A stretch of 64,000 nt of DNA from Bacteroidota bacterium (GTDB lineage: Bacteria; Bacteroidota; Bacteroidia; NS11-12g; UBA955). Positions within the stretch are counted from its first letter, which is position 1; each line of letters opens with the position of its first letter. This document shows, in pieces, positions 18,301 through 26,467 of the stretch. Both the position numbers and the translations under genes were made by a program. Below the pieces are notes generated by a model. It worked only from the letters and a program-made list of their open reading frames with translations, was not told where the DNA came from and searched no databases. The stretch lies in the NCBI GenBank assembly GCA_016787485.1, contig JAEUUL010000001.1, forward strand, positions 1-64,000, read 5' to 3'.

Positions 18301-19717
18301 CCCCAATTTCAGCATCAGCGATTCCACTTTGTTTGAAATGGGTCTTTTGTCCTTCTCCTTCCCCGGCCACAGCAAATACGACAGCCTTGTGCATACCGAT
18401 ACCGGGGGCAGGGTGACATGCTTTGTATATACGGGTACAAAAACGGACAGCCTGATTGCGACATTTGGCACCACAGACAGCACCAGAGTATGGCTTGGAG
18501 CCACAGTCCAAACAAGCGGGATAACCATGAATGATTTCAGAAACCCGCGTTTGTTTACACTGAAAAACCCGGATGGTGCATTCAGCAAGCGATACAGTGT
18601 GCGTGTAGTTCTATTGCCAGACACAGCCTGTGAATTGCTGTCGTTTGCGTTTCAAAATCCGGCGGTAACAGGCAGTATCAGTGCGGGCAGTGTAAACCTG
18701 ACCGTACCCTATGGTACCCAACTGAAGAACAGACCTGCCTATACCACCATTAGCCCGAAAGCCACCCTTCTGGCCGACTATGCCCCTGAAACCAGCGGAA
18801 GCACCCTGCATGATTTCCGCTACCCTGTTTTATACCGAGTGGTGGCAGAGGATACACATTACCACAAAGAGTGGTGGGTGTATACACAGACAGCAAAAAA
18901 TACTGCCTGCGATCTGCTCAGCTGGGAACTGGTAAACCCCGTGAAATACGGCAATCTGGATACCGCAAAACGACTGGGTACCGCGACGCTTCCTTTTGGC
19001 CAGAGCCGTAAAAATGGTGTAGCCGTCTTTACCCTGAGTGACAGTGCCGTGTTTACTGCGCAGGGGGTAAAACAACTCTCGGGCAGCACTGCACTTGACT
19101 ATACAGATACGGTAACCGGAATAGTGACCTCACAAGATGGAAAACACAACAAAACCTACAGATTTGTGGTAAGCAATGCCCTGAATGATGCCTGCGAACT
19201 GTTGACCTACGAATTGGTGAATCCCGCGATGTCAGGAACCATCGTGCGGGATACAAGCGGCGGTAAAATTGCCTTCACCGTTCCGGAAAATACCAATATC
19301 ACCAGCCTTGTGGCACAATTCACCCTCTCGGATTCAGCCCGGATCTTCATTGCCTCAACGCCACAGATCAGTGGGCTTACGCCCGTAGATTTCACCTCGC
19401 CGGTCACGTACACCGTGCGGTCACAGAGTGGCATCGAATCCAAAACATATGAGGTAACCGTAACCCGATTGTTGGGTTGGTACGCACCGTCTCTGGATGC
19501 CTTTGACATATTCCCTAATCCGGCAAAACAGCGGGTTTATATTCAAGCAAGGCAGCACAGCGCTTATGATGTGAAACTGTATGATGCCACCGGCAGGCTG
19601 GTGTTGAGGGGCAAAAACCTGACCTCGCTGGACCTGAGAAATCTGCAACCCGGAGTATATGAACTCAGCATGGAAGGTAATTTCCCGGTACAAACGAAGA
19701 AACTGATTGTGGAATAA
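15299..19717 (+). CDS. Large T9SS cargo: sortilin-like BNR propeller, PKD, GEVED and repeated Ig-like domains
   Basis: The 1472-residue protein has, in order, a signal peptide; a BNR/VPS10-type propeller with repeated STDGGKTW, TTNGGNTW and SRDSGQTW Asp-box motifs (about 20-660); a PKD domain (about 690-770); a GEVED domain (about 785-905, with LFIDYNNDGDFLDANE and YGQAEDYSL); four similar ~90-residue modules, three of which begin near CELLSFAFQNPAV, CDLLSWELVNPV and CELLTYELVNPA; and a T9SS sorting domain (DIFPNPAKQRVYI to KKLIVE). It should be a surface or released adhesin- or enzyme-like protein. The start at 15299 keeps a basic n-region; the ATG at 15332 forms TAATG with the previous stop and is also possible. 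Confidence 0.88.
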   Translation: MEKRTLGYRPVMTACILLMHWAGLSGQNDQWSQLGMVKFPENPSVQTTGMGRVSHLVFHPADTATLFAVSASGGLWKTINEGQTWRQLTDGLPNTACASACINFKNPNTLYLGTGDANYYGGGLGVWKSTDGGKTWVQKNSGMGNVLVVQMRMHPTDTNILVATTKSGIYKTTNGGNTWAKKSTLNDDYDDLVVKPGKGYSLYATSRTYFYHSQNFGESWTRVNVSSGDTFSGLFIGVTPADTNLVYTVAWRSKSWGNKTYFGGLFKSSNAGLNWKKQSSSPQILGYSSDGSSNNGQGAYNLTMTVDPRDPASVYVGAICIWKSRDSGQTWQLKSPWAYGVHADKHHFIFSPHNPKKLYIAHDGGLDRSMDTGNTWKTLSDGLSASEFYRMGQSSLNREKAIGGLQDNGLNLYKNGVFYTIRGGDYTGEFLFDYQDSNYQYFQGGGNQYNLNTLGSRGINGQNNSVYELHRKDTNIAWMGYHMLYRTNNLRAGTVSWTQLSDSLLHYGTATTTAMAQSKANNNILYWARNNGVLYRVDYANSSKPVFTVLNKPGGNVQQITTHARDSNVAYMTIGGKIYKSSNKGNSWWDFSKNLPGNYIVSFQTDDRATDSSVYVATNFGVYYKNRSMSQWQTISKNLPAIAGITDMEIYNDGTTKSCLRISTYGRGLWQTSLYGNQTKAPVAELSVCPSTSACAKYYILNDVSTGGKFDRKWTVLPYGGYRYINGTDSLSRQPEIQFTKTGLYTVTLTVSNSYGNSTATETLQYSELAVPATCTVNTSTFGNYLIGVHRFEMAGIDKSSNFSLWTNPNLEDFSCQQTAMVKPGNTYTVWVTNGTLNNEYAALFIDYNNDGDFLDANELAATWAQGKGRRSVSVKILNSPPVVNTYLRMRVVSDFNAVTAACGNLSYGQAEDYSLFIDNKKPQLVWNMPKPRVYGRFAATLKLSEYCPGFDTGKIKLTNAKFTAVKKLNPYNYEFEITPLKPGNIYVNCTGGSFTDPVGNPNFSISDSTLFEMGLLSFSFPGHSKYDSLVHTDTGGRVTCFVYTGTKTDSLIATFGTTDSTRVWLGATVQTSGITMNDFRNPRLFTLKNPDGAFSKRYSVRVVLLPDTACELLSFAFQNPAVTGSISAGSVNLTVPYGTQLKNRPAYTTISPKATLLADYAPETSGSTLHDFRYPVLYRVVAEDTHYHKEWWVYTQTAKNTACDLLSWELVNPVKYGNLDTAKRLGTATLPFGQSRKNGVAVFTLSDSAVFTAQGVKQLSGSTALDYTDTVTGIVTSQDGKHNKTYRFVVSNALNDACELLTYELVNPAMSGTIVRDTSGGKIAFTVPENTNITSLVAQFTLSDSARIFIASTPQISGLTPVDFTSPVTYTVRSQSGIESKTYEVTVTRLLGWYAPSLDAFDIFPNPAKQRVYIQARQHSAYDVKLYDATGRLVLRGKNLTSLDLRNLQPGVYELSMEGNFPVQTKKLIVE

Positions 19718-19800
19718 CCCATCGGCACCAGTCGTAAAATCATCGTATTCACAGTGTCTTTTGTTACAACCCCGGCATTCCGTTCGTAGTTTCGCACACC

Positions 19801-21276
19801 ATGTCCATCCTGCGCAAACTGGCATCTCAAACGGCTGTTTATGGCCTGAGCACCATGGTGGGCCGGTTTCTCAACTTCCTGCTGGTACCCTTGTATACAG
19901 CGCGCCTGCAGGATGTGGCAGATTATGGCGAAGTGAATGTGGTTTTCAGCTATGCCAGTTTCCTGGCCGTGGTTTTTACCTATGGCATGGAAACCGGGTT
20001 CTTTAACTTTGCCCGCAAACACGAACAACCGGAAAAGGTATTCAGCACCGCAACACTGGCCCTGCTGATGAGTGGACTGGGTCTGCTGCTCCTGGCCCAC
20101 TTCTATGCTGATACACTGGCAGAATGGGCAGGCTATCCGGGCAAACCCGAATACGCTACCTGGTTTGCCGCCATACTTGCTGCCGATGCTGTATCCTCAT
20201 TGGGTTTTGCCTGGCTGCGCTTTGCCGAAAAGCCCTGGAATTTTGCCTTTATCCGCCTCAGCAACATCGCCGTAAACATCGGGGCAAATCTGTTTTATGT
20301 GCTGCTCTGCCCATGGCTGCTCTCACACGGTTATACCTGGGTAGAAACCATCTATGACCCCAACCGCACAGTGCAATACATCTTCTTCAGCAACCTGCTC
20401 AGCAGTCTGGTGGTATTGCCCTTGTTTGGCAAAACCTGGCTGAAACTGAAAACCGGATTTGACCGGCCACTGTTCCGTAAAATGCTGGTTTACAGCCTTC
20501 CTATGATTGTGGTGGGCCTGGCCGGCATGATCAATGAAACCCTGGACCGTATCCTGCTGAAGAAACTGCTGCCGGCCGGAGTGGGCGACTACGAAGCCGG
20601 CATCTATGGTGCCTTTTACAAGCTCAGCCTGGTACTTACTCTGTTTGTACAGGCTTTCCGATTTGCAGCAGAACCTTTCTTTTTCAAACGTGCTGGCCAG
20701 GGCGATGCACAGGCCACCTATGCCTATGTAATGAAATGGTTCGTGTATGTGTGCGGTTTTATCTTTCTGTGCACCATGGTGTGCCTGCCCTGGCTCGGAC
20801 CACTCCTCATACGCAACCCAGCCTACTTTGCGGACCCGCGCGGTTTATACGTTGTGCCCATTCTGCTCCTGGCAAACTGGATGCTGGGCATTTATTACAA
20901 CCTGAGCATCTGGTATAAGGTGACTTCCAAAACCATACTGGGTGCAATGACTGCCCTATTTGGCGCAGCCATTACCATCGGCGGAAATCTCCTGTTTATT
21001 CACACCCACTCATTCATTGCCAGTGCATGGAGCACACTGGCGGCCTATACCGGCATGGTTCTGCTGGGCTATTTCTGGGGACAAAGGGTTTACCCTGTAC
21101 CTTATGCCACAGGAAAACTGCTGGCAGTCATTTGTGGCAGTATGCTGCTGGGTTATCTGGCACATACCTATAACGGCATTGTACCTGCAGCTTCGTGGCT
21201 CACGCTGCCCGCCTATCTGCTCCTCATCTGGTACCTTGAAGTGAAACAAAAATATGTTGCAAGTAAAAATTCATAA
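19801..21276 (+). CDS. Polysaccharide/oligosaccharide flippase (MOP superfamily, Wzx-like)
   Basis: The 491-residue integral membrane protein has about 12-14 predicted helices. Its N-terminus ([30 protein letters not shown]) is typical of lipid-linked oligosaccharide flippases that move repeat units or lipid-linked sugars across the inner membrane. No glycosyltransferases are adjacent, so the substrate is open. A -7-like TAGTTTCG (19787-19794) lies 6 nt before the ATG. The 3' end overlaps dut by 23 bp, so the two genes are cotranscribed. Confidence 0.88.
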   Translation: MSILRKLASQTAVYGLSTMVGRFLNFLLVPLYTARLQDVADYGEVNVVFSYASFLAVVFTYGMETGFFNFARKHEQPEKVFSTATLALLMSGLGLLLLAHFYADTLAEWAGYPGKPEYATWFAAILAADAVSSLGFAWLRFAEKPWNFAFIRLSNIAVNIGANLFYVLLCPWLLSHGYTWVETIYDPNRTVQYIFFSNLLSSLVVLPLFGKTWLKLKTGFDRPLFRKMLVYSLPMIVVGLAGMINETLDRILLKKLLPAGVGDYEAGIYGAFYKLSLVLTLFVQAFRFAAEPFFFKRAGQGDAQATYAYVMKWFVYVCGFIFLCTMVCLPWLGPLLIRNPAYFADPRGLYVVPILLLANWMLGIYYNLSIWYKVTSKTILGAMTALFGAAITIGGNLLFIHTHSFIASAWSTLAAYTGMVLLGYFWGQRVYPVPYATGKLLAVICGSMLLGYLAHTYNGIVPAASWLTLPAYLLLIWYLEVKQKYVASKNS

Positions 21277-21688
21277 CACAAGCGGTCATCCGTTGCCTGC
21301 GTATCAAACGGCACTGAGTGCCGGAATGGACCTGCACGCCCACCTGTCAGAATTCACAGAAATTGCCCCCGGCAAAACCCACCTGATACCTACAGGTCTC
21401 TTTCTGGAATTGCCGGCTGGCTATGAAGCACAGATAAGGCCCCGCAGCGGACTGGCCCTGAAGCATGGCATCACCGTGCTGAACAGTCCGGGGACCATTG
21501 ATGCGGATTACCGGGGTGAGGTAAAAGTACTGCTTATCAACCATGGCCAAAACCCATTCCGGGTGGAAAACGGAGAACGCATAGCCCAAATGATCATTGC
21601 CCGCCACGAAACCGTAGAATGGCTGGAAACTGACAACCTCACGGACACCGAACGCGGAGCCGGGGGATACGGGAGCAGCGGGAAATAG
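21254..21688 (+). CDS. dut: dUTP diphosphatase (dUTPase)
   Basis: The 144-residue trimeric enzyme hydrolyses dUTP to dUMP and keeps uracil out of DNA. All five family motifs are present: [35 protein letters not shown] and the C-terminal [11 protein letters not shown] that closes over the active site. Its last 93 coding bases, the stop and three further bases (21596-21691) are repeated exactly at 31568-31663, beyond the CRISPR-Cas locus. The intact copy here shows that insertion kept the gene functional. Confidence 0.97.
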   Translation: MLQVKIHNTSGHPLPAYQTALSAGMDLHAHLSEFTEIAPGKTHLIPTGLFLELPAGYEAQIRPRSGLALKHGITVLNSPGTIDADYRGEVKVLLINHGQNPFRVENGERIAQMIIARHETVEWLETDNLTDTERGAGGYGSSGK

Positions 21689-21691
21689 GCA
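21596..21691 (+). repeat. 96-bp direct repeat, copy 1 (3' end of intact dut)
   Basis: These 96 bases from inside dut to 3 bases past its stop are identical to 31568-31663. The identity ends abruptly on both sides (C versus A before, G versus T after). The two copies bracket the whole CRISPR-Cas locus (21692-31567, 9,876 bp), as expected for attachment-site or single-crossover insertion at the dut 3' end. Confidence 0.95.
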
Positions 21692-21976
21692 GTTTGACTC
21701 CAAACAGTGTCGGAAATGCAACTCTGTTGAATTTTACCGATTCATTTTAGGATTATTCCATAGGAATTTCCAACTTTTCACCCGCTTAAAATTGCCCAAT
21801 TGTTTCTAAGTATTGCCATTATCTGAACCGGATAATGACTTGTAGATAGAAATCCCTAGATTTTTAATAGCTCCAACTATAACTGTGTTTGAATACACAG
21901 AATCTGAAAGTCCTGGTAATCCATTATTACCCGCCAGCCCTGATAGGAAAAAACCTACAAACTGCCTGATGGGTAG
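21692..21976. other. Island left flank between dut and the CRISPR array
   Basis: This is 285 bp of AT-rich sequence with no convincing gene. A 7-bp-stem hairpin (CATTATC/GATAATG) lies at 21817-21837. A 61-codon frame on the minus strand (21991 to 21806) starts inside the first, degenerate repeat and is probably fortuitous. The segment is either the array's trailer (preferred, since the adjacent repeat is the most degenerate) or, less likely, a leader. Confidence 0.5.
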
Positions 21977-22564
21977 TGACTTAGTAATCATTTAATTCTC
22001 GATGGCTCAGACTACGCGGGTACAGATCCTTCCAGGGATCAACTAGCCTTAGTAATCATTTAATTCTCGATGGCTCAGACACACCGGTTAACCAGCACCC
22101 GAAAAACTTCGAAAGTCTTAGTAATCATTTAATTCTCGATGGCTCAGGCCGCGAAAGGTTCGAATTTGTAGGAATAATTAACTAGTCTTAGTAATCATTT
22201 AATTCTCGATGGCTCAGACGGTAATAGCTGATAAAGATATTATCACGACATTAAGTCTTAGTAATCATTTAATTCTCGATGGCTCAGACGCAATATGGGG
22301 AATTGGATTTTCCTGTAGAAAAGTCTTAGTAATCATTTAATTCTCGATGGCTCAGACCACTGCGCCCAGTTCAAAGGTGAACTTCCTGAGTCTTAGTAAT
22401 CATTTAATTCTCGATGGCTCAGACCCTCAAACAAAAGAGGATGAGAAGAACACTGATTAGTCTTAGTAATCATTTAATTCTCGATGGCTCAGACAAATTA
22501 CGAATTGATACACCCTAAGGATAATAACAGTCTTAGTAATCATTTAATTCTCGATGGCTCAGAC
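21977..22564 (-). CRISPR. CRISPR array, 9 repeats of 36 bp and 8 spacers of 31-34 bp
   Basis: Repeats start at 21977, 22045, 22114, 22184, 22254, 22322, 22389, 22459 and 22529. On the plus strand each begins AGTCTTAGTAATC and ends GATGGCTCAGAC; the ends can pair (GTCT with AGAC). Repeat 1 is altered at its outer end (TGAC), repeat 2 has AGCC and repeat 3 ends CAGGC; repeats 4-9 are identical. Decay on the dut side points to that side as the old, distal end, so transcription probably runs on the minus strand with the cas operon and gives a crRNA 5' handle ACTAAGAC. Only 27 bp separate repeat 9 from the cas2 stop, so any leader must overlap cas2. Confidence 0.97.
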
Positions 22565-22591
22565 AGCAAATTTACTTCATTCGGATGACTA

Positions 22592-22936
22592 TCAATACAT
22601 TGGCTCATCATTTTCTGTTTCTGTATTGCCTACAAATAACGTAATTGGCTCATTTATAACACTTTGTATTTCTGAAGCCTCGCCTACCCAATGCATTTCA
22701 GCCAGTGTGCGACGCGATACAACAATGAAAAATATCTTGTCCTCTGCCTCAGGTGGTCCCAGTCTTGTAAAAAGCACACTTAACTCCTGCTGCAACTGTT
22801 CCCACTTATGTACAGAATGCAAACCACAGAATACACTGAATTGCAATCTGACAAGTCCCCAGGACAAAAGCTTTTTGGCTACTTTGGTGCGAAGCCGGTC
22901 ATTCTTAATATCGTAGCTTACGATTCTGTATATCAT
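22592..22936 (-). CDS. cas2: CRISPR-associated endonuclease Cas2
   Basis: Cas2 forms the core of the spacer-integration complex with Cas1. The 114-residue protein starts MIYRIVSYDIKNDRLRTKVA, giving the ferredoxin-like first strand and the conserved Asp. Its ATG overlaps the cas1 stop by 4 bp. Its stop lies 27 bp from the array, leaving almost no room for a classical leader. The C-terminal 25 residues extend slightly beyond a minimal Cas2. Confidence 0.92.
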   Translation of the reverse strand: MIYRIVSYDIKNDRLRTKVAKKLLSWGLVRLQFSVFCGLHSVHKWEQLQQELSVLFTRLGPPEAEDKIFFIVVSRRTLAEMHWVGEASEIQSVINEPITLFVGNTETENDEPMY

Positions 22937-23898
22937 CTGACCCGGCCCTCCCGAATGGTTTGTACCAATAAACTGCTCAAAAAATGTATATGATCCTGCC
23001 TTTTTATCCGTTTGCCATTTAAATCAGCTCTTTCTGCCAGGTATGAAAACAAAGTGGTTAATATTTTTCTCCGCGCATCAAATTTTATTGTCGTTTTGTC
23101 CTGTAACCATTCGAAGTCATTTTCACCTATCGTTCCACTTGTCCATAACTCAGCAATCATGCGGTCTATCCAGGGCCGGAAGGGTTCAATGTGGTCATAG
23201 GCCAATGCCGGCCGGCCGTATTGATTGGCATGCATAATACCGGTATATGGATCCAGACCCACCATGAGCAAACTGCTTTCCACCATAGCATACAATACAC
23301 CATACGCATAGTTGAGACTACTGTTAAAAAAATTTGTTGTCCCCTTTTTCTCACGACCTTTAAATGCAAATTCACCGGCAAATATTTCTCCAAATGTTTT
23401 CCAGTAGTTTTTGGAAGCCCATGCTTCTGCCGCACGCAATTTTGAAAATGTGCGTATACCATGAATCTGTTCTATACACTTCTGCAACACACCAATGCAG
23501 TCTGTGCATATTTTAGTATGAGCTATTTTTCTGTTTCGGAAATACCTGATGTTGGCTTGCTGATTTTCGATTTTCATGGAAATGATTTTCTTCATCCATT
23601 CAATACCCAACGTGCCGGATGCCATTCTCATCAATCCCATTCGCACATTGGCAATGTTTTGATAATGTGCACTCCAAACCATTGCCTGCACCTTACCGAA
23701 TGCATCATACACAAGCAAAGGAACCTGATTGGTAGCGGCGAGAAGTAACACAGGGCTTGTAATGTTTACAGGCTTCATAATATTGATACTGCTTAATTTT
23801 TTCGCACTTATCAGCCGGGTCTCTTTTTCCAATGAAATTTTAAACATTTCGTTGGAAACCTCCACTTGCACGCCATATTGATCTAATATCAAATGCAT
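22933..23898 (-). CDS. cas1: CRISPR-associated integrase Cas1
   Basis: The 321-residue Cas1 has the usual N-terminal beta domain and a helical catalytic domain. The three metal-binding positions are visible: Glu in RAAEAWASKNYW, His in GIMHANQYGRPALAYD and the acidic residue in DHIEPFRPWIDR. It inserts new spacers with Cas2. The gene starts 3 bases after the reverse-transcriptase stop and overlaps cas2, so RT, Cas1 and Cas2 form one translationally coupled adaptation cassette. Unlike many RT-containing type III loci, Cas1 is not fused to the RT. Confidence 0.95.
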   Translation of the reverse strand: MHLILDQYGVQVEVSNEMFKISLEKETRLISAKKLSSINIMKPVNITSPVLLLAATNQVPLLVYDAFGKVQAMVWSAHYQNIANVRMGLMRMASGTLGIEWMKKIISMKIENQQANIRYFRNRKIAHTKICTDCIGVLQKCIEQIHGIRTFSKLRAAEAWASKNYWKTFGEIFAGEFAFKGREKKGTTNFFNSSLNYAYGVLYAMVESSLLMVGLDPYTGIMHANQYGRPALAYDHIEPFRPWIDRMIAELWTSGTIGENDFEWLQDKTTIKFDARRKILTTLFSYLAERADLNGKRIKRQDHIHFLSSLLVQTIREGRVR

Positions 23899-23901
23899 TG
23901 T

Positions 23902-24933
23902 TCAGAAAAAGGTATAAGGCATATCCAGCCAATTCGTGCTTTCATATTCTTCGACCGGGTTAAAAGCATACTCCATTTGTAATTGCAATTCCATGAGTTT
24001 TTCATCACCCGGAATAACCATGTTGGCAAAATTCCATTTTCCCCGTATTTCCGATTGAATGAGTTTGATTTTGTCTTCATCTGCTCCGGATTTGTACTTG
24101 TGGTGCAACAGCGTGAATTCCTTAAACCGGAAAATTTCTTTCTCCAATAACAACAAATAATCAGGGGGCAATTTAACCGTTTCTTCTACTATCAGGCCTG
24201 TTACCCATTTGGTGTCTTCCGGTCCGTAGAGTTTTACTTTTTCCCTGTTGATTTCAAAACCATGATATCGAATGACCTGTTTAAGCAACTGAATGTCTTT
24301 TGTGGTGATTCGCTGATTGCTGCTAAAACTCAGGTCATCCGCGAACCGTGTATACTCCAACTGTAGATTTGAACAGAGTGCTTCCAATTCCCAATCGGTA
24401 TCCAACAATGCCAGGTTACTGATTACAGGCGAGGTTGGTGAACCCATAGGCAGCCGGCCATTGAGAGTAACCAGTTTTGACAGCAACAGCACAAGCAAGG
24501 GGTCCTTTTTCCCTAGTTTGGATTCAAATATTTGTCTTACCCTGTTTTCCTTCACCGAATGAAAAAACTCTTTTAAATCGATGTTCAGCAGGAATTTCTT
24601 TCGTACATGTCTTCTGGCATTGGAAATGATATTCCTCGATTTTTCTGACCCTTTTCGTATCGTAAAGCCATATACACATTTTGGCCTGAACTGCAAATAA
24701 CTGCACTGCAGCAATAAGTTCAGCCGTTTCAACATTTCCTTAAGAACAGGTTTCGGATTCTCTATGAGTCTCCTGCCTCCGTTCTTTTTTGGTATGTAAA
24801 AACTCTGATAGGGCTTCTCACGGAATAACTGAATCAACCCGGGAATATCTGTATGAAGCAATTTTTCCAGATCTGCTGTTCTTTGCAGTGCATGAAACAG
24901 ATTGCTTTGATATGTGATGCCCGAATTTTTCAT
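23902..24933 (-). CDS. CRISPR-associated reverse transcriptase (stand-alone)
   Basis: The 343-residue protein has reverse-transcriptase motifs in order: IPKKNGGRRLIENP (47-60), NIDLKEFFHSV (117-127, catalytic Asp), LPMGSPTSPVISNL (161-174) and TRFADDLSF (195-203), with FADD in place of the common YADD. It lacks recognisable maturase or endonuclease domains and is not fused to Cas1 or Cas6. In related type III systems such RTs let Cas1-Cas2 acquire spacers from RNA. The tight spacing to cas1 (3 bp) and to cas6 (25 bp) supports that role. A retron or group II intron origin is less likely because no msr/msd-like or intron RNA sequence is evident here. Confidence 0.93.
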   Translation of the reverse strand: MKNSGITYQSNLFHALQRTADLEKLLHTDIPGLIQLFREKPYQSFYIPKKNGGRRLIENPKPVLKEMLKRLNLLLQCSYLQFRPKCVYGFTIRKGSEKSRNIISNARRHVRKKFLLNIDLKEFFHSVKENRVRQIFESKLGKKDPLLVLLLSKLVTLNGRLPMGSPTSPVISNLALLDTDWELEALCSNLQLEYTRFADDLSFSSNQRITTKDIQLLKQVIRYHGFEINREKVKLYGPEDTKWVTGLIVEETVKLPPDYLLLLEKEIFRFKEFTLLHHKYKSGADEDKIKLIQSEIRGKWNFANMVIPGDEKLMELQLQMEYAFNPVEEYESTNWLDMPYTFF

Positions 24934-24958
24934 GTATTCCTCTCATATGTCAAAGAAC

Positions 24959-25690
24959 TTACTGCGCCTGGGTTACACCCGCACCATAGCTTTTGTGCCT
25001 TCCGAGTGCTATTCCTCCGGGCAAAAGACAATTGCAGGAAAATACCACATCAAACTGCTTCTCGTAATGGGTAATTTTTTTTCCGCTGCCTTTGTCGTTT
25101 GTTGTATAAATAAAATCTTTCCGTGGATCAATATTCAGAATTTTGGGCTGTAAAATGTGCCCCCCCAAATTCCAGTTGGCTGCATAAGAAAAAAGGACCA
25201 GTTCGTTCAATAGTATTTGCTCTATCAATCCGACTTTTTCAAGCATTCCCTCTGCCCCCTGGTACTGTTTTGCCTTTTCCTGATTGAAGGGAATAAACCC
25301 CTGAATACTGTATTCATACCTGTGAAGGGTACTTTCAGGGACATGGTTCTCAGCATATTCTGTTTCTTCTATCAAGAGCTCCGGAATGACAGACCCATTC
25401 AATTCAAAATTATTTAATGGACCACCCCCCAAAAGCATACGCAAAGCGTCCACGCCTTCATTCATGGTCCAAATGTGGTGGCCCCCGCGCAGCCACCGGA
25501 ACTGAATTTTAGCATACCCCTCTATGGGTTTCTGTGTGTTAAAATCTTTATTGGTAAACAATTGTGCATGACCAGCCGGTATACCCCCTGTGCGGTACAG
25601 TTGCAAAACATAGTGCCCAAAGGCACCGCGCAAAGCCGCAGGTGTGGTTCTACCCAATGGTGTGGTAATATGGAACAGGGCTGATTTCAC
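24959..25690 (-). CDS. cas6: Cas6 pre-crRNA endoribonuclease (RAMP family)
   Basis: The 243-residue RAMP protein ends in the glycine-rich loop GGIALGRHKSYGAGVTQ typical of Cas6, which cuts the repeat RNA to give crRNAs with an 8-nt 5' handle. The N-terminal region contains PLGRTTPAALRGAFGHYVLQL. No catalytic His can be assigned with confidence. Its ATG overlaps the stop of the preceding two-TM membrane protein by 4 bp, which couples their translation. Cas6 cutting would release crRNAs from the array, which is encoded downstream on the same strand. Confidence 0.82.
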   Translation of the reverse strand: MKSALFHITTPLGRTTPAALRGAFGHYVLQLYRTGGIPAGHAQLFTNKDFNTQKPIEGYAKIQFRWLRGGHHIWTMNEGVDALRMLLGGGPLNNFELNGSVIPELLIEETEYAENHVPESTLHRYEYSIQGFIPFNQEKAKQYQGAEGMLEKVGLIEQILLNELVLFSYAANWNLGGHILQPKILNIDPRKDFIYTTNDKGSGKKITHYEKQFDVVFSCNCLLPGGIALGRHKSYGAGVTQAQ

Positions 25691-26460
25691 GAAGATTGTT
25701 GTTCCAGCACGTCTTTGTATTTAAGCAGGTTCATCAGGTTCTGGTAAATTTGAGAATACATGGTAGCCGCAGAAAAACGCATGTCATTTACTGCAGTAAG
25801 TTGCCCGCCGCCAATAAGAAAAAACAACCTGTCATCCATATTCCTTATCTGGTGCCATACTGATTCAAGTTCTGGTTTAGTATATCGTTCTGTATCGCCT
25901 GTTTTATCATTAATGAAAATCACTATATCTGTTCTGGGTTTAACTTTACTGGCCAAGCTTTCAATGGATTGAATTGATGTTGTTGTAACATTCATAAATG
26001 ACCGATTCTCATTTGTTTCGTCAAACATACTTTTCAGATTTTCGGGTAATATCTGATCTTTAAAAAGCAGGATCTGCAGATGATATTTCTTCCGCAAATT
26101 GATGGCCCAGAATTCTGTTTCCTTCAACCGGCTAAATGCGTCATTCAAGTCCGCTTGCTTTGCTTCAAGTTCTTTTTGCTGCCGTGCAATGATGAATGCG
26201 TAGAAACCTGTTATGGCAAGGCTCACTGTCGATATTACCAGGTATGACCACAAATTCTGGGACCACTGGGTTTTAATGTTATTCCATTCTATGATCATTT
26301 GGGTTTGATTCCATTCTGATTTATCTTTAACTAAATGATTGTATGCACATAGGTTATCATGATAAGTGAAGTAAAGATAACAGAATATAGCAGCAGATCC
26401 TATCAACACTGCTGACCAGGCTGCTATGGAGAATATCAAATTTCTCTTGCTCTTTTTCAT
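25687..26460 (-). CDS. Unrecognised two-TM membrane protein inside the type III operon (candidate effector)
   Basis: The 257-residue protein has two hydrophobic helices (about 8-31 and 70-93) separated by a 38-residue outer loop, then a charged coiled-coil-like stretch (94-118), then a soluble domain of ~130 residues. That domain alternates strands and helices in a Rossmann-like order: HLQILLFKD, TDIVIFINDKTGD, DRLFFLIGGGQL and a final amphipathic helix. I do not recognise a named family, and no CARF or SAVED motif is certain. It lies between csm5 (7-bp gap) and cas6 (4-bp overlap), so it is part of the operon. Architecture resembles membrane effectors of type III immunity such as Cam1 and Csx23 (inference). 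Confidence 0.85.
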   Translation of the reverse strand: MKKSKRNLIFSIAAWSAVLIGSAAIFCYLYFTYHDNLCAYNHLVKDKSEWNQTQMIIEWNNIKTQWSQNLWSYLVISTVSLAITGFYAFIIARQQKELEAKQADLNDAFSRLKETEFWAINLRKKYHLQILLFKDQILPENLKSMFDETNENRSFMNVTTTSIQSIESLASKVKPRTDIVIFINDKTGDTERYTKPELESVWHQIRNMDDRLFFLIGGGQLTAVNDMRFSAATMYSQIYQNLMNLLKYKDVLEQQSS

Positions 26461-26467
26461 ACTTTTT

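Noticed and set aside
21692-21976. Possible leader on the dut side of the array
   Set aside because: The adjacent repeats are the mutated ones, which marks the distal end; the cas operon also runs towards the array from the other side. Not fully excluded.
21806-21991. 61-codon minus-strand frame next to the CRISPR array
   Set aside because: It starts inside the first degenerate repeat (the repeat itself supplies ATGATTACTAAG), lacks a promoter or domain, and is most likely fortuitous.
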